Assembly: GCF_027497235.1 (NCBI RefSeq)
Contig: NZ_CP114902.1
Span: forward strand, 2,121,501 to 2,185,500
Direction: 5' to 3'
DNA length: 64,000 bases
Origin: Micromonospora sp. WMMD1128
GTDB lineage: Bacteria > Actinomycetota > Actinomycetes > Mycobacteriales > Micromonosporaceae
Positions 34,545 through 44,502 of this stretch are shown here, one piece after another (the stretch's first letter is position 1; every line of letters starts with the position of its first letter). Below the pieces are notes generated by a model. That model was not told where the DNA came from. It was given only the letters and a program-made list of their open reading frames with translations, and did not search any database. Position numbers and translations under genes: made by a program.

Positions 34545-36502
34545 GACGTCGCCTCCCTGGCCTGGGCGCCGAGGGTCAGCGTGTGCCGACCCGGGGTGAG
34601 CTGGAGCTCCTGCTGGTGTGCGGCCCCGCCGCGGTCGCGCCAGTCGATCCGGACCCGCACCGGCCCGCTGACCTGCCCGAGCCCGGCGACCGCCTCGAAG
34701 CTGCGCCGGCCCGAGTGGCCGCCGCCGCCGTCGACCCGGGCCAGCAGCGTGCGGCCGTCCGGGGTGGTGACCGTGACCGACGCGCCGACGACGGGGGAGC
34801 CCGGCTGTCCGGCCGGGCCCGCGGTGCCCTCGTGGATCAGGCGCAGGCTCAGCGGTGACCCGGTGTCGGGGCTGTCGTTGTGGTAGAAGACCGGGGCGTC
34901 CCACTGCCGGGCGACCGCCATGTCCAGCCGTCCGTCGCCGTCCGCGTCACCGACCGCGATGCCGCGGGTCGGCACCGGTACGGCGAGCCCCAGTTCGGGA
35001 CTCAGGTCGACGTATCTGCCGTCGTCGCCGCGGACGTGGAAGCGCAGGTGCTGGCCGCCGGCGATGTCGTCGCCCGCCTCCACGTGCGGCCACCACGCCG
35101 GGTGTTCCAGCAGCGTGTCGTTGGCGGTGGCGAGCTCCTGGAGCTGCGCCCAGCGGTTCACCGTGCCCTTGACGAAGCCGCTGGTCTGCACGATGTCCGG
35201 CACGCCCCGGTTGGTGAAGTCGGCGATCTTGACGTCCCAGCTCCAGCCGCTCCAGGCCAGGTTCAGCGCGGAGCTGCGGTCGTGCCAGGGCGCGCTGCCG
35301 GCGCGAAGCTGCCGGCGCAGGTCCGCGACGTCCCGGGCGGTGTTGACGAAGGCGAAGTTGCTCTCCTGGATGCCGAAGGAGGTGGTGATGTTGCCGACGT
35401 AGAGGTCGTAGAGGCCGTCCTGGTCGAGATCGCCGAAGTCCACCCCCATCCCCTTGAAGGAGTCGTGGCCGAGCCGCTTCGACTTCGGCACGAACGCCCG
35501 GCTCTCCTCGCCCTCCACGAGCGACAGCCGCACCTTGCCCGGGGTGGAGGTGTTGTACAGCAGCCGGTCCGGCCCGAAGTCGTTCGCCACGTACAGCTCG
35601 GGCAGTTGGTCGCCGTCGACGTCCTGGGCGCTGGCGGCGAGCGTCCAGCCGGCCGAGACGGCCCGGTCGAGGACACCCGGCACGTCGGTGAAGCGGGGCG
35701 TGCCGTCCGGTGCGCGGCCGGTGAAGCGCATCAGGTGGTCCAGGCCGCCGTTCGTCGCCCAGGACATCGAGCGGTTCATGGTCACGCCGCCGCTGACCGT
35801 GTCGTCGAGCACCGGGCCGTCCGGGAAGTAGTTGCCGACGAAGATGTCCAGGTGCCCGTCGCCGTCGAAGTCGGCGGTGGTCACCGTGTTGGTGTTCCAC
35901 TGCACGCCGGCGTACCCGCCGGTCTCGTCCACCCGGGCCGGCACCAGCTCCACCGGCCGGTACGCCGCCGGGCCGGGCCGGGGTTGGTCGGCGCGGGCCA
36001 GGAAGAGCACGGGGGAGCGGCCCCACCAGTAGACCAGCAGGTCGATCCGGCCGTCCTCGTCGAAGTCGCCGGGCACGCAGCCCATCGGGGCGATGTGCCC
36101 GTTCATCGGCAGCGGCGCGGGATCCAGGGCGAACGGTTCGTACCGCTCGGTCCGGGCGCCGGGTGTCGGCGTCACCACCACCCGGTCGATCCGGGGGTCG
36201 GTGAGGCAGAGGTCGTTGGCCAGCCCGTCGCCGTCGAGGTCGTTCATGGCCACCCCGGCGCCGACCGAGGAGATCCAGGCCGCGATCCGCCGGTAGTCCT
36301 GGTTGACCTTGCGAATGGTCTGCTGCGGGAAGCCGCCGGGCAGCCCGACGGAGAGCGGGGTCATCCGGTACGCCTCGGCCAGCGCTCGTCGCTGCGCGCC
36401 GGACGCCTGTGGCGTGTGCGCGACCACGAACATGCCCGCGAGGAGCACGATGGCGACAAGTCCCGCCGCCTGTCGTCGGGCCCAGTGTCTGATGCCGGTC
36501 AT
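34541..36502 (-). CDS. unbV: UnbV, secreted FG-GAP repeat protein with ASPIC/UnbV domain
   Basis: The 653-residue protein has a signal peptide (RRQAAGLVAIVLLAGMFVVAH) and repeated Asp-rich calcium-binding loops such as NDLDGDGLAND, DFDEDGRIDLL, DFDGDGHLDIF, DLDQDGLYDLY and DADGDGRLDMA, typical of FG-GAP/VCBS propellers. The C-terminal region with VGASVTVTTPDGRTL and DWRDRGG is the ASPIC/UnbV domain. It is one of the conserved enediyne cassette proteins, of unknown biochemical role. It lies 3 bases after UnbL and overlaps UnbU. Confidence 0.95.
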   Translation of the reverse strand: MTGIRHWARRQAAGLVAIVLLAGMFVVAHTPQASGAQRRALAEAYRMTPLSVGLPGGFPQQTIRKVNQDYRRIAAWISSVGAGVAMNDLDGDGLANDLCLTDPRIDRVVVTPTPGARTERYEPFALDPAPLPMNGHIAPMGCVPGDFDEDGRIDLLVYWWGRSPVLFLARADQPRPGPAAYRPVELVPARVDETGGYAGVQWNTNTVTTADFDGDGHLDIFVGNYFPDGPVLDDTVSGGVTMNRSMSWATNGGLDHLMRFTGRAPDGTPRFTDVPGVLDRAVSAGWTLAASAQDVDGDQLPELYVANDFGPDRLLYNTSTPGKVRLSLVEGEESRAFVPKSKRLGHDSFKGMGVDFGDLDQDGLYDLYVGNITTSFGIQESNFAFVNTARDVADLRRQLRAGSAPWHDRSSALNLAWSGWSWDVKIADFTNRGVPDIVQTSGFVKGTVNRWAQLQELATANDTLLEHPAWWPHVEAGDDIAGGQHLRFHVRGDDGRYVDLSPELGLAVPVPTRGIAVGDADGDGRLDMAVARQWDAPVFYHNDSPDTGSPLSLRLIHEGTAGPAGQPGSPVVGASVTVTTPDGRTLLARVDGGGGHSGRRSFEAVAGLGQVSGPVRVRIDWRDRGGAAHQQELQLTPGRHTLTLGAQAREATS

Positions 36503-36505
36503 CGG

Positions 36506-37480
36506 TCAGTGCCTCCCCAGGAGCGTGAACTGGTCGGCGATGCGCTGTCGCCAGACCGCGTACGCGGGCCGACCGTCGGCGTCGGGCGGCAGGTCCCGCA
36601 GGGCGTCGTCGGTCATGGTGGCGGCCTGCTCGGGCGTGGCGCGGCAGAGCGCCGCGGTCGCCCGGGCGGTGTCGTCGGTCGGCAGACCGGCCCGCAGCCG
36701 CGCCTTGGCGGCGAACGCGGATCCCTGCGCCAGCGCGGCCCGGTGCCGGTGCCGGTCCGCCAACCGGGCCAGCTCCACCAGTTCCTTGTCGTCCACCCCA
36801 CCTGCGTAGGTGGCCGCCAGGCCCACCCCGCTGAACAGGTCGGCGTGCCGGCCCGGCGCGAAGCCGCGCACGGTGTCCACCACGTGCCGGACGTCGGTGC
36901 CGCAGACGAACCACAGGGCCCGACCGATGCCCTGGTCGACGGCGTGTCCGGCGTAACCGCGCAGCTCCGGCCCCCAGTTCCGGCCGGGGTCGCGGTGCTG
37001 CTGGCGAACGTAGCGGTCGGTGTGGAAGTACGCCTGGTGGAACCCGTACCCGTCGAGGGCGAGCCAGCGCAGCAGCGGGTCGGTGGGAAGCACCCGTCGT
37101 CGGCGGGGGCGCGGCAGGCGGGCGAGCGCCCAGCCGGCACCGACGTGCGCCATGTAGAGGTGGCGTCGTCCGCCCCCGGCGAGGAACTCGGCGGTACGGT
37201 CGCGCAGGCCGAGGCCGGCCATGAGCGCGTACGCCATCGCCGCGCCCTCGTAGGCGAAGCCGCGCAGCGGCGCGTCCACGGACTCCAGGCGGGCTTCGGC
37301 GGCCTGGGGCGAGGATGTGCCGGCCGCGTGCCCGAAGCCGGCGACGAAACTGCGACCGGCTGATTCCAGGGCGTGCCGGGCCCTCTCGTCCTTCACCCGG
37401 AAACCGCGTCTGCGCAGTTCCGTCGCTCGTGGAGAAGGGGTGAGCAGGCGACGCCGCAGCGCCAGCCACAGAGCGGACAT
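36506..37480 (-). CDS. unbL: UnbL, DUF1702 protein of the enediyne cassette
   Basis: The 324-residue protein has the DUF1702 layout: FVAGFGHAAG, SVDAPLRGFAYEGAAMAYALM, WLALDGYGFHQAYFHTDRYV and GIGRALWFVCGTDV. UnbL (SgcE3-like) accompanies enediyne synthases and is needed for the warhead, but its reaction is unknown. ATG 37480 has GGGGAGGATTC in front. It is the first gene of the minus-strand warhead operon. Confidence 0.95.
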   Translation of the reverse strand: MSALWLALRRRLLTPSPRATELRRRGFRVKDERARHALESAGRSFVAGFGHAAGTSSPQAAEARLESVDAPLRGFAYEGAAMAYALMAGLGLRDRTAEFLAGGGRRHLYMAHVGAGWALARLPRPRRRRVLPTDPLLRWLALDGYGFHQAYFHTDRYVRQQHRDPGRNWGPELRGYAGHAVDQGIGRALWFVCGTDVRHVVDTVRGFAPGRHADLFSGVGLAATYAGGVDDKELVELARLADRHRHRAALAQGSAFAAKARLRAGLPTDDTARATAALCRATPEQAATMTDDALRDLPPDADGRPAYAVWRQRIADQFTLLGRH

Positions 37481-37830
37481 GAATCCTCCCCGGCAGATCG
37501 GAGTAGACCGCTACAAATCGACACGTGCAAATTGACCTGGCCCGCTGCGGTCCCGTTGTCCGGCGTCCCGGGCGACTACCGGACCATGATTGCGGACGGT
37601 GCGCGCGCTGTCTTCTCGCACCTTGCTCTGTTGGCCGTGCACTCCGCCGGCCCATCCGGTTGGCGCGACGGGGCTCGGAGACGCGCCTCGGCTTACCGGC
37701 GCTGAGCAGCGACTTCGTCGCAGCAGATGAGAGATCAGCGCTTCGCTATATGAAAATCAAGATTTATTCAAGGGCGCGGTCGGAGACTACGGGACGGTTT
37801 CGTCGCGGATGCAGAACCTGGGGGATCCTA
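37481..37830. other. Divergent intergenic region between unbL and the AraC regulator
   Basis: These 350 bases must hold the promoter of the warhead operon (minus) and of the regulator (plus). AT-rich segments occur near 37503-37535 and at 37741-37790 (with CTATATGAAAATCAAG). Neither contains an exact ACT-N10-ATAGY element or a convincing -35/-10 pair. Toward unbL the string GATTTGTAGCGG is the closest relative. Confidence 0.45.
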
Positions 37831-38661
37831 ATGTCTTCTGCCGTGGAACGACCGTGTGGATATCGCCACCGAATGGCGGTGATCCGGTCGATCGAACGAA
37901 TGCGTGGCGATCTCGGCGGTGATCTGCCGCTGAACGTGCTGGCCCGCACCGCCCTGTTCAGCCCTTTCCATTTCCACCGAATTTTCCGGGCGGTTACCGG
38001 AGAGACGCCGGCGCGTTTCCTGGCGGCGCTCCGGATGGCCCAGGCCCGGCGACTGCTCCTGCACTCCCGGCTCACCGTCGGCGCGATCTGCGCCCGGGTC
38101 GGCTACACGAGCGTGGGTAGCTTCACCACCCAGTTCACCCGTCTGGTGGGCGTGCCGCCCGAGCAGTTCCGGCGGCAGGTCCGTGCGCTGCTGGGCCGAC
38201 TGATCCCGCCGGTGGTCCGGGACCGGCCGCTCGGCCCGTACGCCGGTGCCGTGCTGCAACCGGTGGTCCGTGGCGGACTGGCGGCGTCCGCCGGAACGGT
38301 CCTGGTGAGCGTCGCTTCGGCGGACGCCGAGCCGGAAGCGTCGCGTTGGACGGTGTCGGAGGGCGCCGGTCCGGTTCGGCTGCCGGTCGGGCTTCCACCC
38401 GGCCGCTACCGCGCGCAGATGCTGTTGCTCAAGAGCCGGTGGGCCGCCACGGCCACGCTTGTCGACCAGATCCCGGAGAGCTACCTGGTCGGCTGGACCG
38501 AGTTCACCGTGCCGCCTCCGCCGCTGCGCCTGGACCGGGTGGCGATCCGGCTGCGCCCGCCGCAACCGACCGATCTGCCGGTGCTCTCCGTCGAGCCGGT
38601 GCGGTTGGTGGCGGGCCCGCGGCGGACCGCGCCGTCCGACTTGTTGCCGGTCTCCGCGTGA
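37831..38661 (+). CDS. AraC-family transcriptional regulator
   Basis: The 276-residue protein has an N-terminal double helix-turn-helix: LPLNVLARTALFSPFHFHRIFRAVTG and VGAICARVGYTSVGSFTTQFTRLVG within residues 20-115. A C-terminal domain of about 150 residues probably senses a small molecule. AraC proteins with the DNA-binding part at the N-terminus resemble the Rob/SoxS group. ATG 37831 has GGGGGAT upstream. It is divergent from the warhead operon and so a candidate regulator of it. Confidence 0.88.
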   Translation: MSSAVERPCGYRHRMAVIRSIERMRGDLGGDLPLNVLARTALFSPFHFHRIFRAVTGETPARFLAALRMAQARRLLLHSRLTVGAICARVGYTSVGSFTTQFTRLVGVPPEQFRRQVRALLGRLIPPVVRDRPLGPYAGAVLQPVVRGGLAASAGTVLVSVASADAEPEASRWTVSEGAGPVRLPVGLPPGRYRAQMLLLKSRWAATATLVDQIPESYLVGWTEFTVPPPPLRLDRVAIRLRPPQPTDLPVLSVEPVRLVAGPRRTAPSDLLPVSA

Positions 38662-38719
38662 GCGCGAGGAGTGAGCCGGGTTTGCGAGCCCCGCAGTCGC
38701 GAGCGAAAGAGAGCTCCGC

Positions 38720-39703
38720 GTGAGCCCGAAGATCGAACTGCACGTGCACCTGGAGGGGACGATCCGACCGCGGACGCTCCTGGAGATCGCCCGGCGCAAC
38801 GGATCGCCGCTGCCGGCACGGACCGAGGTGGAGCTGGCGCGGCACTACCGGTTCGTCGACTTCGCGCACTTCATCGAGGTCTGGATCGCCACCACCAACT
38901 GCCTGCGTACCCGTGCGGACTTCCACCGGGTGGTGGTGGACTACGCGGCCGAAGCCGCCCGGCACGGCGCGGTCTACGTGGAGGGGATCTTCTCGCCGGC
39001 GGAGCGGGTGCGGCGCGGCGTACGGTGGGCGGACATCTTCGGTGGCTATGCCGACGGGGCGGTGGAGGCGTACGAGCGGCACGGCGTCCTGGTCCGGTTC
39101 ACGCCCGACATCGACCGGGAACTGGAGCCGGCGCTTGCCGAGGAGTGCGCCCGACAGGCGGTCCGGTACCGCGACCGGGGCGTGGTGGGTTTCGGGATCG
39201 GCGGCCGGGAGTCGGCGGGTGGTCTCGCCGTGTACGCACGCGCTGTCGCGATCGCGCGCGACGGCGGGCTCGGGTTCGTGCCGCACGCCGGGGAGGCGAC
39301 GGGGGTGGAGTCGATCCGGGAGGCGCTCGGGTACGACCCGGTGCGGTTGCGGCACGGCATCCGGGCCGCCGACGACCCACGGGTGTCGGCGGAGATCGTG
39401 GAGCGCGGCGTGGTGCTGGATGTCTGTCCGACCTCCAATCTGCGTACCCAGGTGGTGGGCGCTCTCGACGACCATCCGTTGCCCCGGCTGCGGGCCGCCG
39501 GTGTGGCGTGCAGCATCGGCACCGACGACCCGGCCATGTTCGACACCGACCTGTCGCGGGAGTATCGGCTCGCGGCCCGGTTGGGGGTGAGCGCGGCCGA
39601 CGCGTACGCCGCCGGTGTGGCGGGTGCGCTCTGTGACGGGGCGACCCGCGTCCACCTTGAGCGCCTCGGCCGGTCGGCCTTCGCCCCGGCGTCCGCGCCC
39701 TGA
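38720..39703 (+). CDS. Adenosine deaminase family protein
   Basis: The 327-residue enzyme has all the zinc-hydrolase motifs: HVHLEGTIRP with His8 and His10, VPHAGEATG, VCPTSNLRTQ, and GTDDPAMFDT near the C-terminus. It should deaminate adenosine or a related aminopurine. GTG 38720 is followed directly by the conserved MSPKIELHVHLEG opening. Its presence in an enediyne cluster is unexplained; it may be a neighbouring housekeeping gene. It is convergent with clpC, separated by 22 bases. Confidence 0.9.
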   Translation: MSPKIELHVHLEGTIRPRTLLEIARRNGSPLPARTEVELARHYRFVDFAHFIEVWIATTNCLRTRADFHRVVVDYAAEAARHGAVYVEGIFSPAERVRRGVRWADIFGGYADGAVEAYERHGVLVRFTPDIDRELEPALAEECARQAVRYRDRGVVGFGIGGRESAGGLAVYARAVAIARDGGLGFVPHAGEATGVESIREALGYDPVRLRHGIRAADDPRVSAEIVERGVVLDVCPTSNLRTQVVGALDDHPLPRLRAAGVACSIGTDDPAMFDTDLSREYRLAARLGVSAADAYAAGVAGALCDGATRVHLERLGRSAFAPASAP

Positions 39704-39725
39704 CCCTGCCGTGGACCGCCGCCTG

Positions 39726-42263
39726 TCACGCGGCGTTGTCGTCCGCGCCGGTGGATGCGGCGCCGAGATCAGCTGGCACCGCGTCCGGGACGGCGTCGGG
39801 TCGGTCCGCGCCGCGGAAGACGAGTTTGGCCTTGTCGATGTTGTCGGGGTCGCCTTCGCAGTCGACGACGACGATCTGGCCGGGGGTCAGTTCGTTGAAC
39901 AGGATCCGTTCGGACAGGTTGTCCTCGATGTCGCGTTGGATGGTGCGGCGTAGCGGACGGGCGCCCAGGACCGGGTCGAAGCCCTTCTTCGCCAAGTATT
40001 TCTTGGCGTTGTCGGTCAACTCCAGGCCCATGTCCTTGTTCCGCAGTTGCCCCTCGATCCGCTGGATCATGATGTCCACGATCGACAGGATCTCGATCTC
40101 CCGCAGCTGGTGGAACACGATCGTGTCGTCGATCCGGTTGAGGAACTCGGGCCGGAAGTGCTGCTTGAGCTCGTCGTTGACCTTCTGCTTCATCCGGTCG
40201 TAGTTCGACTCGGAGTCGTCGGAGGCCTGGAAGCCCAGCGACACCGCCTTCGCGACGTCCCGGGTACCGAGGTTGGTGGTCAGGATGATGACCGTGTTCT
40301 TGAAGTCCACGATCCGACCCTGACCATCGGTCAACCGGCCGTCCTCCAGGATCTGCAACAGCGTGTTGAACACATCCGGGTGGGCCTTCTCGATCTCGTC
40401 GAACAACACCACCGAGAACGGCCGCCGCCGCACCTTCTCCGTCAGCTGCCCACCCTCGTCGTACCCGACATACCCGGGAGGGGCACCGACGAGCCGGGAC
40501 ACCGTGTACCGGTCGTGGAACTCCGACATGTCCAACTGGATCAACGCGTCCTCGGACCCGAACAGGAACTCCGCCAGGGCCTTGGACAGCTCGGTCTTAC
40601 CCACACCGGACGGGCCGGCGAAGATGAACGACCCCGACGGCCGCTTCGGATCCTTCAAACCCGCCCGCGTGCGCCGGATCGCCTTCGACACCGCCTTGAC
40701 CGCGTCTTCCTGCCCGATGACGCGCTTGTGCAGCTCGTCCTCCATCCGCAGCAGACGCGACGTCTCCTCCTCGGTCAACTTGTACACCGGGATACCGGTC
40801 CAGTTCCCGAGCACCTCAGCGATCTGCTCGTCGTCGACCTCACTGACGACATCCAGATCCCCGGCCTTCCACTCCTTCTCCCGCTGCGCCTTCTGACCCA
40901 GCAACTGCTTCTCCGTGTCCCGCAACTGCGCGGCCCGCTCGAAGTCCTGCGCGTCGATCGCGGACTCCTTGTCCCGACGCACCTGCGCGATCCGCTCATC
41001 GAAGTCCCGCAGGTCCGGCGGCGCCGTCATCCGACGGATCCGCATCCGCGCACCCGCCTCATCAATCAAATCGATCGCCTTGTCCGGCAGGAACCGATCC
41101 GAGATATACCGATCCGCCAGGGTCGCCGCCGCGACCAGAGCCGCGTCGGTGATGCTCACGCGGTGGTGCGCCTCGTACCGGTCCCGCAGACCCTTCAAAA
41201 TCTCGATGGTGTGCGCCAGCGACGGCTCACCCACCTGGATCGGCTGGAACCGACGCTCCAACGCCGCGTCCTTCTCCAAATGCTTACGGTACTCATCCAG
41301 CGTGGTCGCGCCGATGGTCTGCAACTCACCACGCGCCAGCATCGGCTTCAAAATGCTCGCCGCGTCGATCGCGCCCTCCGCCGCGCCCGCACCCACCAAC
41401 GTGTGGATCTCGTCGATGAACAAGATGATGTCACCCCGGGTGCGGATCTCCTTGAGCACCTTCTTCAGACGCTCCTCGAAATCACCCCGGTAGCGCGAAC
41501 CCGCCACCAACGCACCCAGGTCAAGCGTGTACAACTGCTTGTCCTTCAGCGTCTCCGGCACCTCACCCTTGATGATCTTCTGGGACAAGCCCTCCACCAC
41601 AGCGGTCTTACCCACGCCGGGCTCACCGATCAACACCGGGTTGTTCTTCGTCCGGCGGGACAACACCTGCATGACCCGCTCGATCTCCTTCTCCCGCCCG
41701 ATCACCGGGTCGAGCTTGCCCTCCCGAGCAGCCTGGGTCAGGTTCCGACCGAACTGATCCAACACCAAACTCGTCGACGGCGCGGCCTCACCCGGCGCAG
41801 CACCCGCAGCAGCCGGCTCCTTGCCCTGATAACCCGACAGCAACTGGATCACCTGCTGACGCACCCGATTCAGGTCGGCGCCCAACTTCACCAACACCTG
41901 GGCGGCCACACCCTCACCCTCACGGATCAGGCCCAACAGGATGTGCTCCGTGCCGATGTAGTTGTGGCCGAGCTGCAACGCCTCCCGCAGGGACAGCTCC
42001 AACACCTTCTTCGCCCGCGGCGTGAACGGGATATGCCCACTCGGCGCCTGCTGGCCCTGACCGATGATCTCCTCAACCTGCTGACGGACGCCCTCCAACG
42101 AGATACCCAGGCTCTCCAAAGCCTTCGCCGCCACACCCTCACCCTCATGGATCAGGCCCAACAGGATGTGCTCCGTACCGATGTAGTTGTGGTTGAGCAT
42201 CCGGGCCTCTTCCTGGGCCAGGACGACAACCCGTCGCGCTCGGTCGGTGAACCGCTCGAACAT
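39726..42263 (-). CDS. clpC: ClpC, AAA+ unfoldase of the Clp protease
   Basis: The 845-residue protein has the canonical ClpC plan: N-terminal ClpN repeats starting [18 protein letters not shown], a first ATPase with [13 protein letters not shown], a UVR-type middle domain, a second ATPase with [14 protein letters not shown] and [15 protein letters not shown], and a C-terminal D2-small domain. The ATG at 42263 matches the family start; an in-frame GTG lies 9 bases upstream. It unfolds substrates for ClpP. Its region is slightly less GC-rich than neighbours. The shared cluster element lies 36 bases upstream. Whether it is the only clpC in the genome is not known. Confidence 0.97.
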   Translation of the reverse strand: MFERFTDRARRVVVLAQEEARMLNHNYIGTEHILLGLIHEGEGVAAKALESLGISLEGVRQQVEEIIGQGQQAPSGHIPFTPRAKKVLELSLREALQLGHNYIGTEHILLGLIREGEGVAAQVLVKLGADLNRVRQQVIQLLSGYQGKEPAAAGAAPGEAAPSTSLVLDQFGRNLTQAAREGKLDPVIGREKEIERVMQVLSRRTKNNPVLIGEPGVGKTAVVEGLSQKIIKGEVPETLKDKQLYTLDLGALVAGSRYRGDFEERLKKVLKEIRTRGDIILFIDEIHTLVGAGAAEGAIDAASILKPMLARGELQTIGATTLDEYRKHLEKDAALERRFQPIQVGEPSLAHTIEILKGLRDRYEAHHRVSITDAALVAAATLADRYISDRFLPDKAIDLIDEAGARMRIRRMTAPPDLRDFDERIAQVRRDKESAIDAQDFERAAQLRDTEKQLLGQKAQREKEWKAGDLDVVSEVDDEQIAEVLGNWTGIPVYKLTEEETSRLLRMEDELHKRVIGQEDAVKAVSKAIRRTRAGLKDPKRPSGSFIFAGPSGVGKTELSKALAEFLFGSEDALIQLDMSEFHDRYTVSRLVGAPPGYVGYDEGGQLTEKVRRRPFSVVLFDEIEKAHPDVFNTLLQILEDGRLTDGQGRIVDFKNTVIILTTNLGTRDVAKAVSLGFQASDDSESNYDRMKQKVNDELKQHFRPEFLNRIDDTIVFHQLREIEILSIVDIMIQRIEGQLRNKDMGLELTDNAKKYLAKKGFDPVLGARPLRRTIQRDIEDNLSERILFNELTPGQIVVVDCEGDPDNIDKAKLVFRGADRPDAVPDAVPADLGAASTGADDNAA

Positions 42264-42298
42264 GGGACCCACCCAACTGTCTACGAGTCGACGAGATA

Positions 42299-42316
42299 AC
42301 TATATCTTTCGATAGT
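42299..42316. promoter_or_regulatory. Palindromic shared element between clpC and the SARP gene
   Basis: The plus strand reads ACTATATCTTTCGATAGT; its complement reads ACTATCGAAAGATATAGT, so ACT-N10-ATAGT is present on both strands. It is 36 bases from the clpC start and 125 from the SARP start, and could control both. Confidence 0.6.
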
Positions 42317-42440
42317 AACTGATCGTCCGGTGATGGCTCCACGTTCCGCGATCACGATGTCTCCCGGCTCTCGAACCTCTGAGTAGTGGCATTATTACGA
42401 TCGGTACTGGCTCGGGTGTCGGCGCGAATGGCGGGTACTG

Positions 42441-44249
42441 GTGACGGCTGCGGTGGTGCGTCTGAAGATCCTCGGTCCGCTCCAGGTGAGCCGCGGCGTC
42501 ACGCCCGTCGACCTGGGGCCCACCAAGCAGAAGGCGGTCTTCGCGGCGCTCGCGCTCCAACCCGGGCGCGGTGTCGCCGCGAGCGAGCTGCAGGAGGCGG
42601 TCTGGGGCGAGCGGGTGCCGGCCCGGTCCCGCGAGCTGCTGCACACGTACATCGCGCGGCTCCGCCAGCTCCTCGAACCGGAGACACCGCCCCGGGCGCG
42701 GACCAACGTCATCGTCTCCACCCCGACCGGGTACGCGCTGCGGATCGAGCCTCGGGCGGTCGATCTGTGCGTCTTCCGCGAGCTGGTCGAGCGGGCCCGG
42801 CAGCGGTTGGCCGAGGGGCACACCCATCGCGCGCTGCGACTGCTGCGGCATGCGCTGCACCTGTGGCGGGATCCGGCACTCAGCGAGCTGACCGTCCTGC
42901 TGCGACAGTCGGTCGAGGTGGAGGCGCTGCGCCTGAGCTGGTCCGACGCCGCCCGTGACTACGTGGCGCTCGGGCTGCGCGTCGGACGCCCGGGCGAGGT
43001 CCGCGACCTGGCCGCCCAGCTCGCCACGCGGGAGCCCCTCGACGAGCAGGTGCAGGCCCACTACCTGACCGTTCTGGAGCGCACCGGGCAGCGTTCGCTG
43101 GCGCTGGGCCGGTTCGCCGCGGTCCGCGACGCGCTGCACCGGGAGTTGGGCGTCGAGCCGGGCCCGGCCCTGCAGGCGGTGCACCGGCGGCTTGTCGAAC
43201 CGCACTGGGCGCCACCCGCCCAGGTCGGTTCGTGCGCCGGCGTCTCGGTCGCGCCGGCCGAGGTGGCGCAGTGGCCCGGCGAGCTGCTCCACCGCGACGA
43301 GGACGTCCGCGCGCTGACGTCGCTGATGCGGGCGCACCGGCTGGTCACCGTGGTCGGGCCGCCTGGTTGCGGCAAGTCGGCGTTGGCCCGGGCGGTGGTG
43401 GACGAGCTGCGGGACCGGTTCGCCGACGGGGTGGTCACGGTGGACGTCACCGGTGTCGCGGATCGGGCCCACCTGCGGGCCCGGATGATCGATCTGCTCG
43501 CCGGGCCGCCGTCGGACCCGTCGCGGTGCGGTCTCCGGCAGATGCTTGTGGTGCTCGACAACGCCGAGCACCTGGTGGACGCCTGCGCTCTGCTGGCCGA
43601 CACGCTGCTGCGGGACCAGAACCGGTTGACCGTGCTGGTGACCTCCCGGGAACCGCTCAACCTGCCGCACGAGGCGATCCGGCGGCTGTGGCCACTCGCG
43701 CTGCCCGACGGCGACACGGACGCCGGCGCCCCGGCGGTGGACCTCTTCGCCCGGTACGCGGCCCGCGTCCACACCGGGTTCCGGGTCGGCGCCGACAATG
43801 TCGGGCTCGTCGCACAGATCTGCCGTCGCGCCGACGGGCTGCCTCTCGTGCTCGGCTACGCCGCGGCGCACCTGGCCGACGACTCCCTGGCCGGGGTGTC
43901 CCGCCGGTTCGACGGACCCCTTACCTGGTTCCGCCCGCCGGGGGAGGAGAGCCGGCCCTCGCTCCGTGCCCTGCTGGACCGGAGCGTCCGCACCCTCACC
44001 CCGGCCGAGCGCTGGCTCTTCGCCCGTCTCGGCGCGCTGCCCCCGGTGTTCGACCTGACCGAGGCGGTGCGGCTCGCCGAGCCGTACCTGCGTCCGGCCG
44101 AGGTCGCCCGGGTGCTGGCCCGGCTGCGGGAGAAGTCGCTCCTGCAGCCGGAGCGGGGAGCGCCGAGCCGGCACCGGTGTCTCGCACTCGTGCGCCGGCT
44201 CTCCACCGAGCTGTTGGCCGAGGAGACGACCGGCGCCCAGCTCGCCTGA
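42441..44249 (+). CDS. SARP-type activator with BTAD and NB-ARC ATPase domains
   Basis: The 602-residue protein has an OmpR-like DNA-binding domain (VRLKILGPLQVSRG through NVIVSTPTGYALRIEP, residues 5-100), a bacterial transcriptional activation domain (about 105-250) and an NB-ARC ATPase with P-loop VVGPPGCGKSALARAV near 307-322. It lacks the long TPR region of AfsR, so it is intermediate in size. SARPs are the usual pathway activators of actinomycete clusters and bind direct repeats about 8 bases upstream of a -10 box. GTG 42441 is the best start, though GTG 42453 and 42456 are possible. Confidence 0.92.
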   Translation: MTAAVVRLKILGPLQVSRGVTPVDLGPTKQKAVFAALALQPGRGVAASELQEAVWGERVPARSRELLHTYIARLRQLLEPETPPRARTNVIVSTPTGYALRIEPRAVDLCVFRELVERARQRLAEGHTHRALRLLRHALHLWRDPALSELTVLLRQSVEVEALRLSWSDAARDYVALGLRVGRPGEVRDLAAQLATREPLDEQVQAHYLTVLERTGQRSLALGRFAAVRDALHRELGVEPGPALQAVHRRLVEPHWAPPAQVGSCAGVSVAPAEVAQWPGELLHRDEDVRALTSLMRAHRLVTVVGPPGCGKSALARAVVDELRDRFADGVVTVDVTGVADRAHLRARMIDLLAGPPSDPSRCGLRQMLVVLDNAEHLVDACALLADTLLRDQNRLTVLVTSREPLNLPHEAIRRLWPLALPDGDTDAGAPAVDLFARYAARVHTGFRVGADNVGLVAQICRRADGLPLVLGYAAAHLADDSLAGVSRRFDGPLTWFRPPGEESRPSLRALLDRSVRTLTPAERWLFARLGALPPVFDLTEAVRLAEPYLRPAEVARVLARLREKSLLQPERGAPSRHRCLALVRRLSTELLAEETTGAQLA

Positions 44250-44391
44250 GCCGGCCCTCCGTGGGCGCCCGGTCCGGCCCGGGCCGGACCGTTGGCGTCC
44301 GCCGTCGAGTAGTCGTCCGTCCGCCCGCGCCGGGTTGCGGCGCGGGCGGCTGCCGCGATGTGACAGCCGGTGAGATATCGGTGACCGACGA

Positions 44392-44419
44392 TTGACACCT
44401 AACTGTAAAAACATATAGC
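44392..44419 (+). promoter_or_regulatory. Promoter with shared element before the 400-residue protein
   Basis: TTGACA (44392-44397) and TATAGC (44414-44419) are 16 bases apart, a good sigma-70-type promoter. The spacer holds ACT at 44402-44404, giving ACTGTAAAAACATATAGC, an exact ACT-N10-ATAGY element. The start codon is 84 bases downstream. Confidence 0.65.
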
Positions 44420-44430
44420 TTCCTGGGTGC

Positions 44431-44449
44431 GGGTCCGGTTCTCGGACCC
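44431..44449 (+). other. Small hairpin in the leader of the 400-residue protein gene
   Basis: GGGTCCG and CGGACCC pair around GTTCT, a few bases after the predicted transcription start. It may stabilise the transcript. Confidence 0.35.
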
Positions 44450-44502
44450 CCGGCCGGGGCTGCTGCTCCCGGTGACCGGTCACGCCCTACGGAGGTATCA
44501 GG

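Noticed and set aside
40047..42299. A 750-residue open frame opposite clpC
   Set aside because: Antisense shadow of a highly conserved gene; the translation is low-complexity and rich in Arg, His, Leu and Gln.
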